A stretch of 28,804 nucleotides of DNA from an uncultured Erysipelotrichaceae bacterium (GTDB lineage Bacteria > Bacillota_I > Bacilli_A > Erysipelotrichales > Erysipelotrichaceae): positions 1 through 28,804 of the forward strand of contig CACZPD010000163.1 of NCBI GenBank assembly GCA_902782955.1, written 5' to 3'. The notes under the pieces are model-generated. The model was not told the DNA's origin. It searched no databases and saw nothing but the letters and a program-made list of their open reading frames with translations. Each line of letters starts with the position of its first letter. The first letter of the stretch is position 1. Shown here in pieces: positions 8,065 through 15,080 of the stretch. Made by a program: the position numbers and the translations under genes.

Positions 8065-9246
8065 AAAAAAATAACCGTAATCATCCTGCAGTTCCTGCTC
8101 GTATTCTCCATAACAGGGATCACGCCGGTACTTGCAGAAGAAGATATCCTCGCCGGCATCATCAGCGACAATGTGATCGTCGTCGAAACAGGCACGGGAG
8201 AGATACTCGCCGAGAAAAACAGCCGTGAACAGATCGCGCCGGCATCCATGACAAAAATGCTGACAGGCATTGTTGCGATCGAGGAACTGCCGAATCTTCA
8301 TCAAAACATCAAAGTGACTGATCAGATGCTTGCCGGACTGATCGAAGCCAACGCTTCCACAGCCGGTCTTGCCGTCGGTGAAGAACCGACCGTGAAGGAA
8401 CTGCTCTACTGCCTGGCCCTGCCCTCCGGCGCTGATGCCGCAAATACCCTGGCTTTGACCGTCTCGGATGATATGGATCACTTCGTCGACAAAATGAATG
8501 AAAAGGCACAGGAGATCGGCATGAAGGATTCCCATTTCATCAACGTGACGGGACTGGATGCCGATGGACAGTACACGACCTGCTATGATATGTACCTTCT
8601 GCTGAATTACTGTATTCAGAACGATACATTCCGTGAGGTATATTCAACGGAAACATATACGACCGGACCGCTGCTGTATCACAGTTCCGGCCTCAGGGTC
8701 ACTTCCACCTTCCTCAAGGATATGCATTCCTCATTTGATGCCCCGGGCTTCATCGGCGGAAAAACAGGCTATACAGGCAATGCGGGACATTGTCTGGCAT
8801 CCTGGTCTCACATCAACAATATGGATGTGATCATCGTGACCGCGCATGCCATGACCGGTTACGCTGAGAAAACACATTTATCCGACACTGCAGCGATCGT
8901 CAAAACGCTGAATGACTGGGAGATCCGGGATCTCGTCAAAGAGGGAGATCTTTTGCAGACGATCACGGTAAAGTCACAATATAAAGAGGAAACCATAGAG
9001 ATCCGGGCACCGGAGACCATCACGGATATCCTGCCGAAGAATACCGTAACCGAACTGGAGATCACCTTCCCCGAAGAAGTCCGCACAGGTCTGAACGCTT
9101 CCGAACAGACAGGATACTTCCGGATCCTGAATAACGGTGATTCTGTCTACAGCACGGAGATCTTCTACAGGGTCCCGAAGGAAACCAATTTCTTTGCCCG
9201 TATCGGCCTGCGTTTCTCGGAAATGACAAAAGGATGCAGAAACTGA
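8062..9246 (+). CDS. Serine-type D-alanyl-D-alanine carboxypeptidase (peptidase S11)
   Basis: This exported low-molecular-mass penicillin-binding protein trims the terminal D-Ala of peptidoglycan stem peptides. Residues 1-25 are a signal peptide ending VLA. The catalytic SMTK has Ser62 and Lys65, and the KTG box is GGKTGYTG near residue 230. The middle SxN motif reads Ser122-Gly-Ala124, so the usual Asn is Ala. A C-terminal beta domain follows. The tail FFARIGLRFSEM could be the amphipathic membrane anchor. The length of 394 residues is normal for DacA/DacF. No ribosome binding site is seen, and translation may be leaderless. Confidence 0.93.
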   Translation: MKKITVIILQFLLVFSITGITPVLAEEDILAGIISDNVIVVETGTGEILAEKNSREQIAPASMTKMLTGIVAIEELPNLHQNIKVTDQMLAGLIEANASTAGLAVGEEPTVKELLYCLALPSGADAANTLALTVSDDMDHFVDKMNEKAQEIGMKDSHFINVTGLDADGQYTTCYDMYLLLNYCIQNDTFREVYSTETYTTGPLLYHSSGLRVTSTFLKDMHSSFDAPGFIGGKTGYTGNAGHCLASWSHINNMDVIIVTAHAMTGYAEKTHLSDTAAIVKTLNDWEIRDLVKEGDLLQTITVKSQYKEETIEIRAPETITDILPKNTVTELEITFPEEVRTGLNASEQTGYFRILNNGDSVYSTEIFYRVPKETNFFARIGLRFSEMTKGCRN

Positions 9247-9404
9247 AAATTCACATAACCTTCACCTGGTGTTCCTGTTTTCTTAACACTGCCGGATTAT
9301 ATTGATCCTGTAAACGAAAGGAGACCAGAAAAAACAGGTGCATGAAGCACCATGAAGACTATTCATGAATCTTTCCCCCCTCTATTAGATAAATGAATAT
9401 AATG
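9247..9404 (+). other. Non-coding gap with inverted repeats between D,D-carboxypeptidase and S66 peptidase genes
   Basis: No gene is visible in this stretch of about 160 bp. It holds a possible long stem (CCTGTTTTCT against AGAAAAAACAGG), a GGTGC/GCACC hairpin that competes with it, and a CATGAA/TTCATG hairpin. An AAAGGAG motif has no start codon at normal distance. It may be the 3' untranslated region of the upstream gene, or a structured leader of the downstream gene ending in the terminator at 9405. Confidence 0.4.
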
Positions 9405-9433
9405 AAAGGATTTCCGTCTGCGGAATCCTTTTT
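9405..9433 (+). terminator. Rho-independent terminator or attenuator before the S66 peptidase gene
   Basis: AAAGGATTTCCG pairs with CGGAATCCTTT around a TCTG loop, with one bulged T, and runs into five T. It ends 30 nt before the S66 start codon. It is the only terminator after the upstream gene, and its position would also suit an attenuator. Confidence 0.85.
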
Positions 9434-9462
9434 CCTTTATAATGAAATCTGAGGTAATTATT

Positions 9463-10446
9463 ATGATCTATCCGGAATTTATTCAGAAAAACGATGTGAT
9501 CGGCATCAGCGCGCCAAGTGCCGGTGTCGGCAGAAAACTGGAATCCTTTGACCAGTCCCTGGACACCCTTCATTCCTATGGTTTCCGCACAAAGGAAACT
9601 GCTTCCGTACGCGTGGATGATATCCGTTCCAATACCGCAAAGATCCGCGGCAAAGAGCTTACTTCCTTATTTCTCGATGACGAGGTTAAGATGGTCATGT
9701 CCGCTGCCGGCGGGGACTTCCTGAATGAGATCCTGCCATACGTTGATTTTTCCGCTATGAAAAAACATCCGAAGTGGCTTATGGGTGCATCTGATCCCAC
9801 CGGGATCCTGTTCCCCTACACCGTCAAATATGATGTCGCGACCATTTACGGAATGAATGCCGGAAGCTTCGACCTGGATCCCCTGCCTCCTTTCTGCAAA
9901 AACGCGATCCGGATCCTGCAGGGAAAGAATATCACACAGAGAAGTTACGATTACTATATGGGAACACCGGGCTTCCTGGCTGAGACTGTTGAGTACGATA
10001 CACCGGTCAGATGGGAAGGAACAGTATCCTCCCTCGATACAACAGGCAGATGCATCGGCGGCTGCATCGATGTTTTGAAAGACATGATCGGGACAAAATA
10101 CGAAACTGTCAGATCCTTTGTCAGTAAATACAAAGATGACGGCTTTATCTGGTACTTCGACAATTTCTCCCTCAGCGCGGAAGTCTTCTACCGCACACTT
10201 GTCCAGATGGGCTATGCCGGATGGTTCAAAGACACCAAAGCAGTCATCGTCGGCCGTGTCCTGTTTGAATCCAGCGAGACCGGCATGACATACGAGGAAG
10301 CGATCCGCAGAGCCCTGCCTGAGATCCCTGTCCTCTACCAGGCGGACATCGGTCATACGATCCCCAACATGACAATGATCAACGGCGCCCTCATGAACGT
10401 GAAATACAAGAATCACAAAGCCCGTATCTCATTCGAACTGAAATAA
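9463..10446 (+). CDS. LD-carboxypeptidase / MccF-like serine peptidase (S66)
   Basis: S66 enzymes either cleave the L-D bond of tetrapeptides in peptidoglycan recycling (LdcA) or inactivate peptide-nucleotide antibiotics such as microcin C7 (MccF). The protein of 327 residues has GISAPS at the N-terminus, the nucleophile Ser in LMGASDPTG, and the catalytic His in DIGHTIPNM. No signal peptide is present, so it acts in the cytoplasm. An upstream ATG at 9442 is in frame, but the ATG at 9463 has GAGGT 7 nt upstream. Following a D,D-carboxypeptidase supports a wall-recycling role; a resistance role cannot be excluded. Confidence 0.9.
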   Translation: MIYPEFIQKNDVIGISAPSAGVGRKLESFDQSLDTLHSYGFRTKETASVRVDDIRSNTAKIRGKELTSLFLDDEVKMVMSAAGGDFLNEILPYVDFSAMKKHPKWLMGASDPTGILFPYTVKYDVATIYGMNAGSFDLDPLPPFCKNAIRILQGKNITQRSYDYYMGTPGFLAETVEYDTPVRWEGTVSSLDTTGRCIGGCIDVLKDMIGTKYETVRSFVSKYKDDGFIWYFDNFSLSAEVFYRTLVQMGYAGWFKDTKAVIVGRVLFESSETGMTYEEAIRRALPEIPVLYQADIGHTIPNMTMINGALMNVKYKNHKARISFELK

Positions 10447-10510
10447 AAAAGTGATTGCGAAAGAAAAGAATCTGCGTCCGCAAATTCTTTTTCTTCTGAT
10501 ATCACTTTTT
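10446..10510. terminator. Nested bidirectional terminator
   Basis: An outer 10-bp stem (AAAAAGTGAT against ATCACTTTTT) encloses an inner stem (AAGAAAAGAAT with TGC against GCA and ATTCTTTTTCTT). T-rich runs follow on both strands. It ends the S66 gene on plus and the 63-residue gene on minus. The latter's stop codon is inside the outer stem. Confidence 0.88.
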
Positions 10511-10693
10511 CTTTTTCCCGCCTTTTTGCGCATTCTGTTTCGCTTCTTCTTCCATCTTCTTCTGATAATTCTTGGAATCAGCGTAAACGAACGCTCCGAT
10601 CAGTGCTGATATGACCAGGATCTGCCATACAGGAAATCCGATCATCACCCAGATGACTATAAGAAGTGCGATTAATCCAATAACGATCCACAT
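10502..10693 (-). CDS. Small two-helix membrane protein of unknown function
   Basis: This 63-residue protein is not recognised. Residues 1-19 and 22-40 are strongly hydrophobic and separated by a short Gly-Phe-Pro-Val turn. The last 20 residues are charged and end in four lysines, so the tail probably lies in the cytoplasm. AGGGG precedes the ATG by about 10 nt. The gene begins 34 nt after tRNA-Val with no clear terminator between, so the two may share a transcript. Its stop lies inside the terminator stem. Confidence 0.75.
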   Translation of the reverse strand: MWIVIGLIALLIVIWVMIGFPVWQILVISALIGAFVYADSKNYQKKMEEEAKQNAQKGGKKKK

Positions 10694-10727
10694 ATACAGT
10701 TACCCCTTTTTTGCACAAATACGCAAA

Positions 10728-10800
10728 TGGAGGCTACAGGACTCGAACCTGCGACATCACCCCTGTGAAGGGTGCGCTCTCCCAACTGAGCTAAGCCTCC
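10728..10800 (-). tRNA. tRNA-Val, anticodon CAC
   Basis: The 73-nt cloverleaf is complete. The acceptor GGAGGCT pairs perfectly with AGCCTCC, the D arm is GCTC/GAGC, the anticodon stem CACCC/GGGTG encloses TTCACAG, and the T loop is TTCGAGT. Position 33 is T and the anticodon is CAC, reading GTG. The discriminator is A and CCA is not encoded. Confidence 0.96.
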
Positions 10801-10804
10801 GCAC

Positions 10805-10826
10805 GGAATATAGTAACATATATTCC
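10805..10826 (-). promoter_or_regulatory. Probable tRNA-Val extended -10 inside an inverted repeat
   Basis: On the minus strand TGT precedes TACTAT (10815-10810), an extended -10, and would start transcription only a few nt before the mature tRNA end at 10800. An 8-bp inverted repeat, GGAATATA/TATATTCC with a 6-nt spacer, covers this box. No clear -35 is seen. It could be an operator or a coincidence. Confidence 0.4.
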
Positions 10827-10844
10827 CGGAAAAATCATTCCGGC

Positions 10845-10871
10845 AAAAAGAAAAGCCGCAGGATCTGCGGC
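10845..10871 (-). terminator. Terminator of tRNA-Ala
   Basis: On the minus strand the stem GCCGCAG/CTGCGGC with a 3-nt loop is followed by TTTTCTTTTT. It begins 5 nt after the mature tRNA-Ala end, so tRNA-Ala and tRNA-Val are probably separate transcripts. Confidence 0.88.
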
Positions 10872-10875
10872 ATTA

Positions 10876-10948
10876 TGGAGCTTGCGGGGATCGAACCCGT
10901 GACCTCATGATTGCGAACCATGCGCTCTCCCAGCTGAGCTAAAGCCCC
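10876..10948 (-). tRNA. tRNA-Ala, anticodon CGC
   Basis: The 73-nt cloverleaf is complete. The acceptor GGGGCTT pairs with AAGCTCC and includes the G3-U70 pair that identifies alanine tRNAs. The anticodon loop TTCGCAA gives CGC, reading GCG. The D and T arms are regular. The discriminator is A and CCA is not encoded. Confidence 0.96.
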
Positions 10949-10979
10949 TTCTGTACTCCTTTTGAAAAGAGCCTTTTCT

Positions 10980-10985
10980 ATTATA
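10980..10985 (-). promoter_or_regulatory. tRNA-Ala promoter -10 box
   Basis: A consensus TATAAT lies 32 nt before the mature tRNA-Ala 5' end on the minus strand. The -35 region (ATGCAA at 17 nt) is weak and preceded by an A-tract that could act as an UP-like element. Confidence 0.5.
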
Positions 10986-11024
10986 TGCCAAAGTTATTTT
11001 TTTTGCATTCTTTTTCCGCATCAT

Positions 11025-11053
11025 AAAAAGAAAAGGTGAAACAAGTTCACCTT
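11025..11053 (-). terminator. Terminator of the lactonase gene, containing its stop codon
   Basis: On the minus strand AAGGTGAA pairs with TTCACCTT around a 5-nt loop, followed by TTCTTTTT. The lactonase TGA (11049-11047) is part of the 5' arm. Confidence 0.9.
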
Positions 11054-11979
11054 ACTGATAATGAAACAACTTCCGGAACTGTTACCGAACCGGTCTGTTC
11101 ACCGATCGTGCCGTCCGGATTCAGGGCGAAGCAGACGACATCATTCGTAAACCTGTTCGCGGACAGGATATACTCTCCTTCGCGGATAAAGTCACGCGGA
11201 TGCTTTCCGCCGCAGGAAACAGTCTGGATCAGTTCCGGCTTCTGTCCGTCCAGTTCGATCACGGAAAGGATGTCCAGCGTCCTTGTGGATACATAGATAT
11301 GCTTCCCGTCTGCGCTCAGCCGGATAGCTGCGGTATCGCGCAGGTGCTTCTGTCCGTCCGGCAGGACGGATATTGCATGCAGGATCTCCCAGTCCCCCGC
11401 ATGGATCACGAACAGTTCATTGCTGAGCTCCGATACCAGGTACAGGTATTCCCCATCCTCGGAAAAGATCCCGTGACGCGGTCCGACACCCTGGTTGAAA
11501 TGGATGCTGCCGAGACGCTTCAGATCCTGATCATAGATCATTACGCGGTCCAGGAACAGGCACGGCACCAGTATCCTGTCTTTCCACAGAAGCACCTGGT
11601 GGCAGCCGGCACCGTCGCGGATCCGGACAGTCTGAACCAGTTTCAGATGCCTGTCCTGAATTTCCAGGACGGTAAATGTTCCTTCATGGTAATTGGCGGT
11701 ATAGATACGGCCGTCTTTTTCCGTAACATAGCAGGATGTACGTGATTCATACGCGATCCGGTCAATGATATTCCCTTCCATATCCACAAGGGCTACACCG
11801 GAGCCGTTCTCAAAATCCCCTGCCGTAATGATCAGATCATCCCTGACGGCGATGTATTTCGGATTTCTGATCTTTGCGTGCAGCCGTACATCAGAAAGCT
11901 TTCCCTCATCAAAAGAGAACGCATAGATTCCTTCACTGTTTTTCGCGGTATATGTACCCGCATATATTTCCTTTTTCAT
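11047..11979 (-). CDS. Lactonase-family seven-bladed beta-propeller protein (6-phosphogluconolactonase-like)
   Basis: At 310 residues it is slightly shorter than E. coli Pgl. It belongs to the lactonase beta-propeller family whose best-known member hydrolyses 6-phosphogluconolactone in the pentose phosphate pathway. Motifs are IYAGTYT at the start, GVGPRHGIF in mid-protein and GGKHPRDF near the end. There is no signal peptide. An earlier in-frame start at 11997 exists, but MKKEIYAGTYT at 11979 fits the family. No ribosome binding site precedes it; an extended -10 (TGT TATACT) ends 6 nt before the ATG, so the mRNA is probably leaderless. The true substrate is not provable from sequence. Confidence 0.88.
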   Translation of the reverse strand: MKKEIYAGTYTAKNSEGIYAFSFDEGKLSDVRLHAKIRNPKYIAVRDDLIITAGDFENGSGVALVDMEGNIIDRIAYESRTSCYVTEKDGRIYTANYHEGTFTVLEIQDRHLKLVQTVRIRDGAGCHQVLLWKDRILVPCLFLDRVMIYDQDLKRLGSIHFNQGVGPRHGIFSEDGEYLYLVSELSNELFVIHAGDWEILHAISVLPDGQKHLRDTAAIRLSADGKHIYVSTRTLDILSVIELDGQKPELIQTVSCGGKHPRDFIREGEYILSANRFTNDVVCFALNPDGTIGEQTGSVTVPEVVSLSVR

Positions 11980-11985
11980 GATTTC

Positions 11986-11994
11986 AGTATAACA
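11986..11994 (-). promoter_or_regulatory. Extended -10 of the lactonase gene at leaderless spacing
   Basis: TGT followed by TATACT on the minus strand ends 6 nt before the ATG at 11979, so the expected start of transcription is the A of the ATG. The box begins 1 nt after the T-run of the preceding terminator. Confidence 0.6.
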
Positions 11995-11995
11995 C

Positions 11996-12024
11996 AAAAA
12001 AGATGTGCGTTATTCCTGCACATC
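11996..12024 (-). terminator. Terminator of the amidase-like gene with stop codon in its loop
   Basis: On the minus strand GATGTGC pairs with GCACATC around a 9-nt loop and runs into six T. The TAA stop (12012-12010) is in the loop. Confidence 0.9.
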
Positions 12025-12780
12025 CTTCCTTGTATCTTTCATGTTGAAGTATTCCAGAATTGCCTGGTAATACTGTTCGGCGATCGTTTCATAGCCTTCC
12101 TCGTTGGACCACCGCTGGGAATCAGACGCGTTGCTGAGATGGATCTGTTCGACAACCACAGCCGGTACACTGGTTTTTTCCAGTATCGTCCATGTCTCAT
12201 AATCGTATTCTTCCGTATCTGAAGTCTCCGTACGCATGATCTGATACTGGTCATTCTCAAACGGTTTGTAGTACAGATAACGCACATCCGCGCTCCAGTC
12301 ACCCGCTTTCATATTTTCCTGCAGGATCCCTGCCATCTTCAGGCTTGCTTCATTCTGTTCGGAAGAAGGTATATCCGGATAGATCAGGGTCCCGGAAGCG
12401 GTGAAATCCGGATCGTATCCGGTCGTGATGCTGAGAAGGATATCCGGTTTATCTTCATTGACCTTTTTTGCCCTCTCCTCAGCGGAAGCGTTGACACCTG
12501 CTTCATGTGTCCTGAAAACCTTGAATCTCCCGTCCACGGTCAGCTTTTCTTCCAGTTTCCCGGTAACGCCTTCCGTGAATTCACTCTGCATGGGAGACGT
12601 GACTTCGCCTGCCGCGTCAAATGTATAGACTGCATCCAGTTCCACACGCGTCTTTCCGCCCTTGCCTGAACGGCACGCGGAGAATCCTGTTCCGACTGTT
12701 ATGAACAGAAACAGGGCCGTCAGTATCTTGATCATAGGATCCCTGAGATCAAATTTAAAATCTGTTTTCTTAATGGTCAT
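12010..12780 (-). CDS. Amidase_3-fold lipoprotein lacking zinc ligands (probable pseudoenzyme)
   Basis: The overall pattern matches zinc N-acetylmuramoyl-L-alanine amidases: FRTHEAGVNASAEERAKKVN resembles the TRxxD...R...AN segment, and SVPAVVVEQIHLSN resembles PAxLVExGFLSN. The metal sites are gone: DAGHGG reads DAVYTF (His to Tyr52) and SIHAN reads SITTG (His to Thr119). Glu211 remains. Residues 16-36 look like a lipoprotein signal ending FSAC with Cys36 as the lipid site. The start may be the ATG at 12780, overlapping the HAD stop by 4 bp, or the ATG at 12735 (AGGGA upstream), which gives a cleaner signal peptide. It may bind wall or regulate hydrolases, but no function is proven. Confidence 0.75.
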   Translation of the reverse strand: MTIKKTDFKFDLRDPMIKILTALFLFITVGTGFSACRSGKGGKTRVELDAVYTFDAAGEVTSPMQSEFTEGVTGKLEEKLTVDGRFKVFRTHEAGVNASAEERAKKVNEDKPDILLSITTGYDPDFTASGTLIYPDIPSSEQNEASLKMAGILQENMKAGDWSADVRYLYYKPFENDQYQIMRTETSDTEEYDYETWTILEKTSVPAVVVEQIHLSNASDSQRWSNEEGYETIAEQYYQAILEYFNMKDTRKDVQE

Positions 12781-13613
12781 CGAATCTTACCCTCAATTTC
12801 TTCCAGCGCTGCATCTTTCTGCATGTGATCCAGGATCATATGCATCGTCTTTTCCATTTCACTGCCTTCGGAATAATCCGCTTTCGCCATGTAATTGACA
12901 CGTCCGTCACGGATCAGTTTTTCCGCAATACCTTTTGCTTTGTCTGAAGCCGGGTTATACACGGCAATGGACTTCCCGCCGTATTCCTTCACAAGCCTCA
13001 TGCACGGGATATCCGTAATCCCGTCTGCGATATAGATCATCCTGGTAAACGGCACCGGGCGGTCTTTCTGCTCCACATATTCATTCAGTTCCGCATCGTT
13101 GTTCTCATCGAGTACCTGCTTGTTGATGCGGAATATATACTGTGTTTTCGTTGTGTAGTTTACGATCTGGGCAGGCCATCTGGCTATACCCTGTTCGTCA
13201 TAATAATACCGGCATGCGTAGATCTTCCGGAATTCATGGCTGACAGGCACACCTTCGATGATCTCTGCCATCCCGCTGGAAATGATATAATGCTCCACTT
13301 CCAGACCTGCTTCTCTTCCGTACGCGTTGATCCTCTGAAACCATGTGCTGACGCCCGGATATAATTCGATATCTTTTCCGAGATCCGCAAAAGCTTCTTT
13401 CTTCAGAGGCATTCCATGTTCGGCATATTTTTTCTGCAGCATAAACAGATATGAACTGATGGAATCCATCCGGTTCGCCTTGGTCAGTTCTGAAACTTCT
13501 TTCCAGAACTCACCGGGATCGGCATAGCCCAGTCTGGGGATCAGACTGTATTCCTGCATATCCTTTGTGCAGAGAGTCTTGTCAAAATCGTATAAAATCG
13601 CCGCTTTTTTCAT
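12777..13613 (-). CDS. HAD-superfamily phosphatase
   Basis: The 278-residue cytoplasmic protein begins MKKAAILYDFDKTL, where YDFDKT supplies the nucleophile Asp and the acid/base Asp. Motif II is ISSGMAEII and the metal-binding motif is YIADGITDIPCM. The substrate is not predictable; the SSG and long cap resemble the phosphoserine-phosphatase-like branch. An upstream ATG at 13634 is in frame, but the ATG at 13613 is chosen because an extended -10 (TGC TATAAT) ends 7 nt before it, which excludes the longer form from this promoter. The AGGA in between is too close for a normal ribosome binding site. The amidase-like gene is translationally coupled downstream. Confidence 0.85.
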   Translation of the reverse strand: MKKAAILYDFDKTLCTKDMQEYSLIPRLGYADPGEFWKEVSELTKANRMDSISSYLFMLQKKYAEHGMPLKKEAFADLGKDIELYPGVSTWFQRINAYGREAGLEVEHYIISSGMAEIIEGVPVSHEFRKIYACRYYYDEQGIARWPAQIVNYTTKTQYIFRINKQVLDENNDAELNEYVEQKDRPVPFTRMIYIADGITDIPCMRLVKEYGGKSIAVYNPASDKAKGIAEKLIRDGRVNYMAKADYSEGSEMEKTMHMILDHMQKDAALEEIEGKIR

Positions 13614-13620
13614 CGTTCCT

Positions 13621-13629
13621 ATTATAGCA
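13621..13629 (-). promoter_or_regulatory. Extended -10 of the HAD gene at leaderless spacing
   Basis: TGC followed by a consensus TATAAT on the minus strand ends 7 nt before the ATG at 13613. The predicted start gives a leader of 0-1 nt. No -35 box is evident, as expected for extended -10 promoters. Confidence 0.6.
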
Positions 13630-13662
13630 TTCAAACGCCGGCCTTCATTCCCTTTTCCAAAG

Positions 13663-13687
13663 AAAAAGTGTTCCCGGCGGGAACACT
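13663..13687 (-). terminator. Terminator of pepV
   Basis: On the minus strand AGTGTTCCC pairs with GGGAACACT around a 3-nt loop, then TTTTC. The first two stem bases are part of the pepV TAG stop. Confidence 0.9.
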
Positions 13688-15047
13688 ATACTTTGAGCAG
13701 TTTCAGAATGGCGTGTACGTAGATCTCTGCCTGCTTCAGCAGCATCTCTTCCGTAACCCATTCATTTGCGTCATGGATATGATAATCATATCCCGGGAAT
13801 GCACATCCGAAGGCGATCGTGTTTTCGATTCCCTTGGCATATGTGCCGCCGCCCATAGTCATCGGCTGGGTCTCCATATCGCCTGTCACTTCCTGATACG
13901 CTTCCAGCAGCGACTCGACAAGCGGTGAATCTGCCGGGAAGAACAGCGGTTCGCCCGTACCGCGGATCGTAATGACGCCGCCGTCATCTTCCATATGATC
14001 AGCCATCATCTTCAGGATCGCCCGGCTGTTGTATGTGACCGGATAACGGATATCGATACTTCCTGTAATGACGCCGTCCTGCATGGAGATCACGCCGTTG
14101 TTCAGGGTCAGGGCACCGTAATGATCGGAGCATTTCACACCGATTCCCTTGCCGTCTGTATCGGTTCCGAAATGGGATACGTAGAAATCCACGAACGGAT
14201 CCTGATAACCGGCGTTCTTCAGCGCTGTCATCAGATGGGAGATCGCATTCACACCGAGCTGCGGCGTGCTTGCGTGCGCTGCCACACCCTGTACATGGAT
14301 CTTCACGGTATCGCCGAGATCCTCGATGTCATATGTCAGTTCATTGTTATAGAAATAATCTTCCAGTTTCTTTTTGGAGAATGTATTATTGTCGATCACG
14401 ATCGTGCAGTCACGGCATACGATATTTCTTGCGGTTCCGCCGTAAATATCCCGGATACCGGTCTTCTTGGACTGGTACTGCGCGCCGACCATGCCCTTTT
14501 CGCCATGTACACCCGGGAATTCCCCGTCCGGTGTAAAGCCGAGGTCTACGGATCCTTCCTTTTCGACATAATACTTCAGGCATCTGGAACCGGTCTCTTC
14601 ATTGGTTCCCATGATCAGACGGACGCGTTTGTTTACATCCACGCCGAGGTCACGGATGACCTTCATGGCGATCATACTGGCAACAACAGCGCCCTTGTCA
14701 TCCGAAACGCCTCTGCCGAACAGCTTCCCGTCTTTTTCCGTCATGACAAACGGATCGGTATCCCAGCCGTCTTCCTTCTTGGCCGGAACGATATCCAGAT
14801 GGCCGATCACGCCGATCACCTGCTCACCTGCACCCATCTCCGCATAGCCGATATAATTATCCAGATTGACTGTCTTGAATCCGTCTTCTTTCATTATTTC
14901 AAGAGCTGTAGTGAGTGCTTTTTTCGGGCCTTCCCCGAACGGGGCAGTTTCCGTCGGTGTTCCTTCCTCACTGTTGACCGCAACCAGTTTTCCCAGTTTT
15001 GTCAGCAGATCTGTCCGGTATCCCGCAACCATCTCTTTAATATCCAT
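13686..15047 (-). CDS. pepV: Xaa-His-type dipeptidase PepV (M20)
   Basis: This cytoplasmic dizinc dipeptidase cleaves a broad range of dipeptides. The 453 residues match Lactobacillus PepV. M20 metal motifs are visible in order: IGHLDIVP (His, Asp), GRGVSDDKGAV (bridging Asp), GTNEETGS (catalytic Glu pair) and FTPDGEFP (Asp), with the last His in the C-terminal GGGTYAKG...CAFPG region. GGAGG lies 7 nt before the ATG, and a TATAAT -10 follows the stop of the upstream exonuclease gene. It ends at its own terminator. Confidence 0.95.
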   Translation of the reverse strand: MDIKEMVAGYRTDLLTKLGKLVAVNSEEGTPTETAPFGEGPKKALTTALEIMKEDGFKTVNLDNYIGYAEMGAGEQVIGVIGHLDIVPAKKEDGWDTDPFVMTEKDGKLFGRGVSDDKGAVVASMIAMKVIRDLGVDVNKRVRLIMGTNEETGSRCLKYYVEKEGSVDLGFTPDGEFPGVHGEKGMVGAQYQSKKTGIRDIYGGTARNIVCRDCTIVIDNNTFSKKKLEDYFYNNELTYDIEDLGDTVKIHVQGVAAHASTPQLGVNAISHLMTALKNAGYQDPFVDFYVSHFGTDTDGKGIGVKCSDHYGALTLNNGVISMQDGVITGSIDIRYPVTYNSRAILKMMADHMEDDGGVITIRGTGEPLFFPADSPLVESLLEAYQEVTGDMETQPMTMGGGTYAKGIENTIAFGCAFPGYDYHIHDANEWVTEEMLLKQAEIYVHAILKLLKV

Positions 15048-15074
15048 GATATTTCCTCCACAAATACAATTTTT

Positions 15075-15080
15075 ATTATA
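15075..15080 (-). promoter_or_regulatory. pepV promoter -10 box
   Basis: TATAAT on the minus strand lies immediately after the stop of the exonuclease gene. A weak -35 (TTGGAG, 18 nt spacing) falls inside that gene's last codons. The leader is about 20 nt and carries GGAGG. Confidence 0.5.

Noticed and set aside
9346..9376. Micro-ORF MKHHEDYS in the gap after the D,D-carboxypeptidase gene
   Set aside because: The nearest AAAGGAG is about 18 nt away, and the codons overlap hairpin arms, so translation is unlikely.
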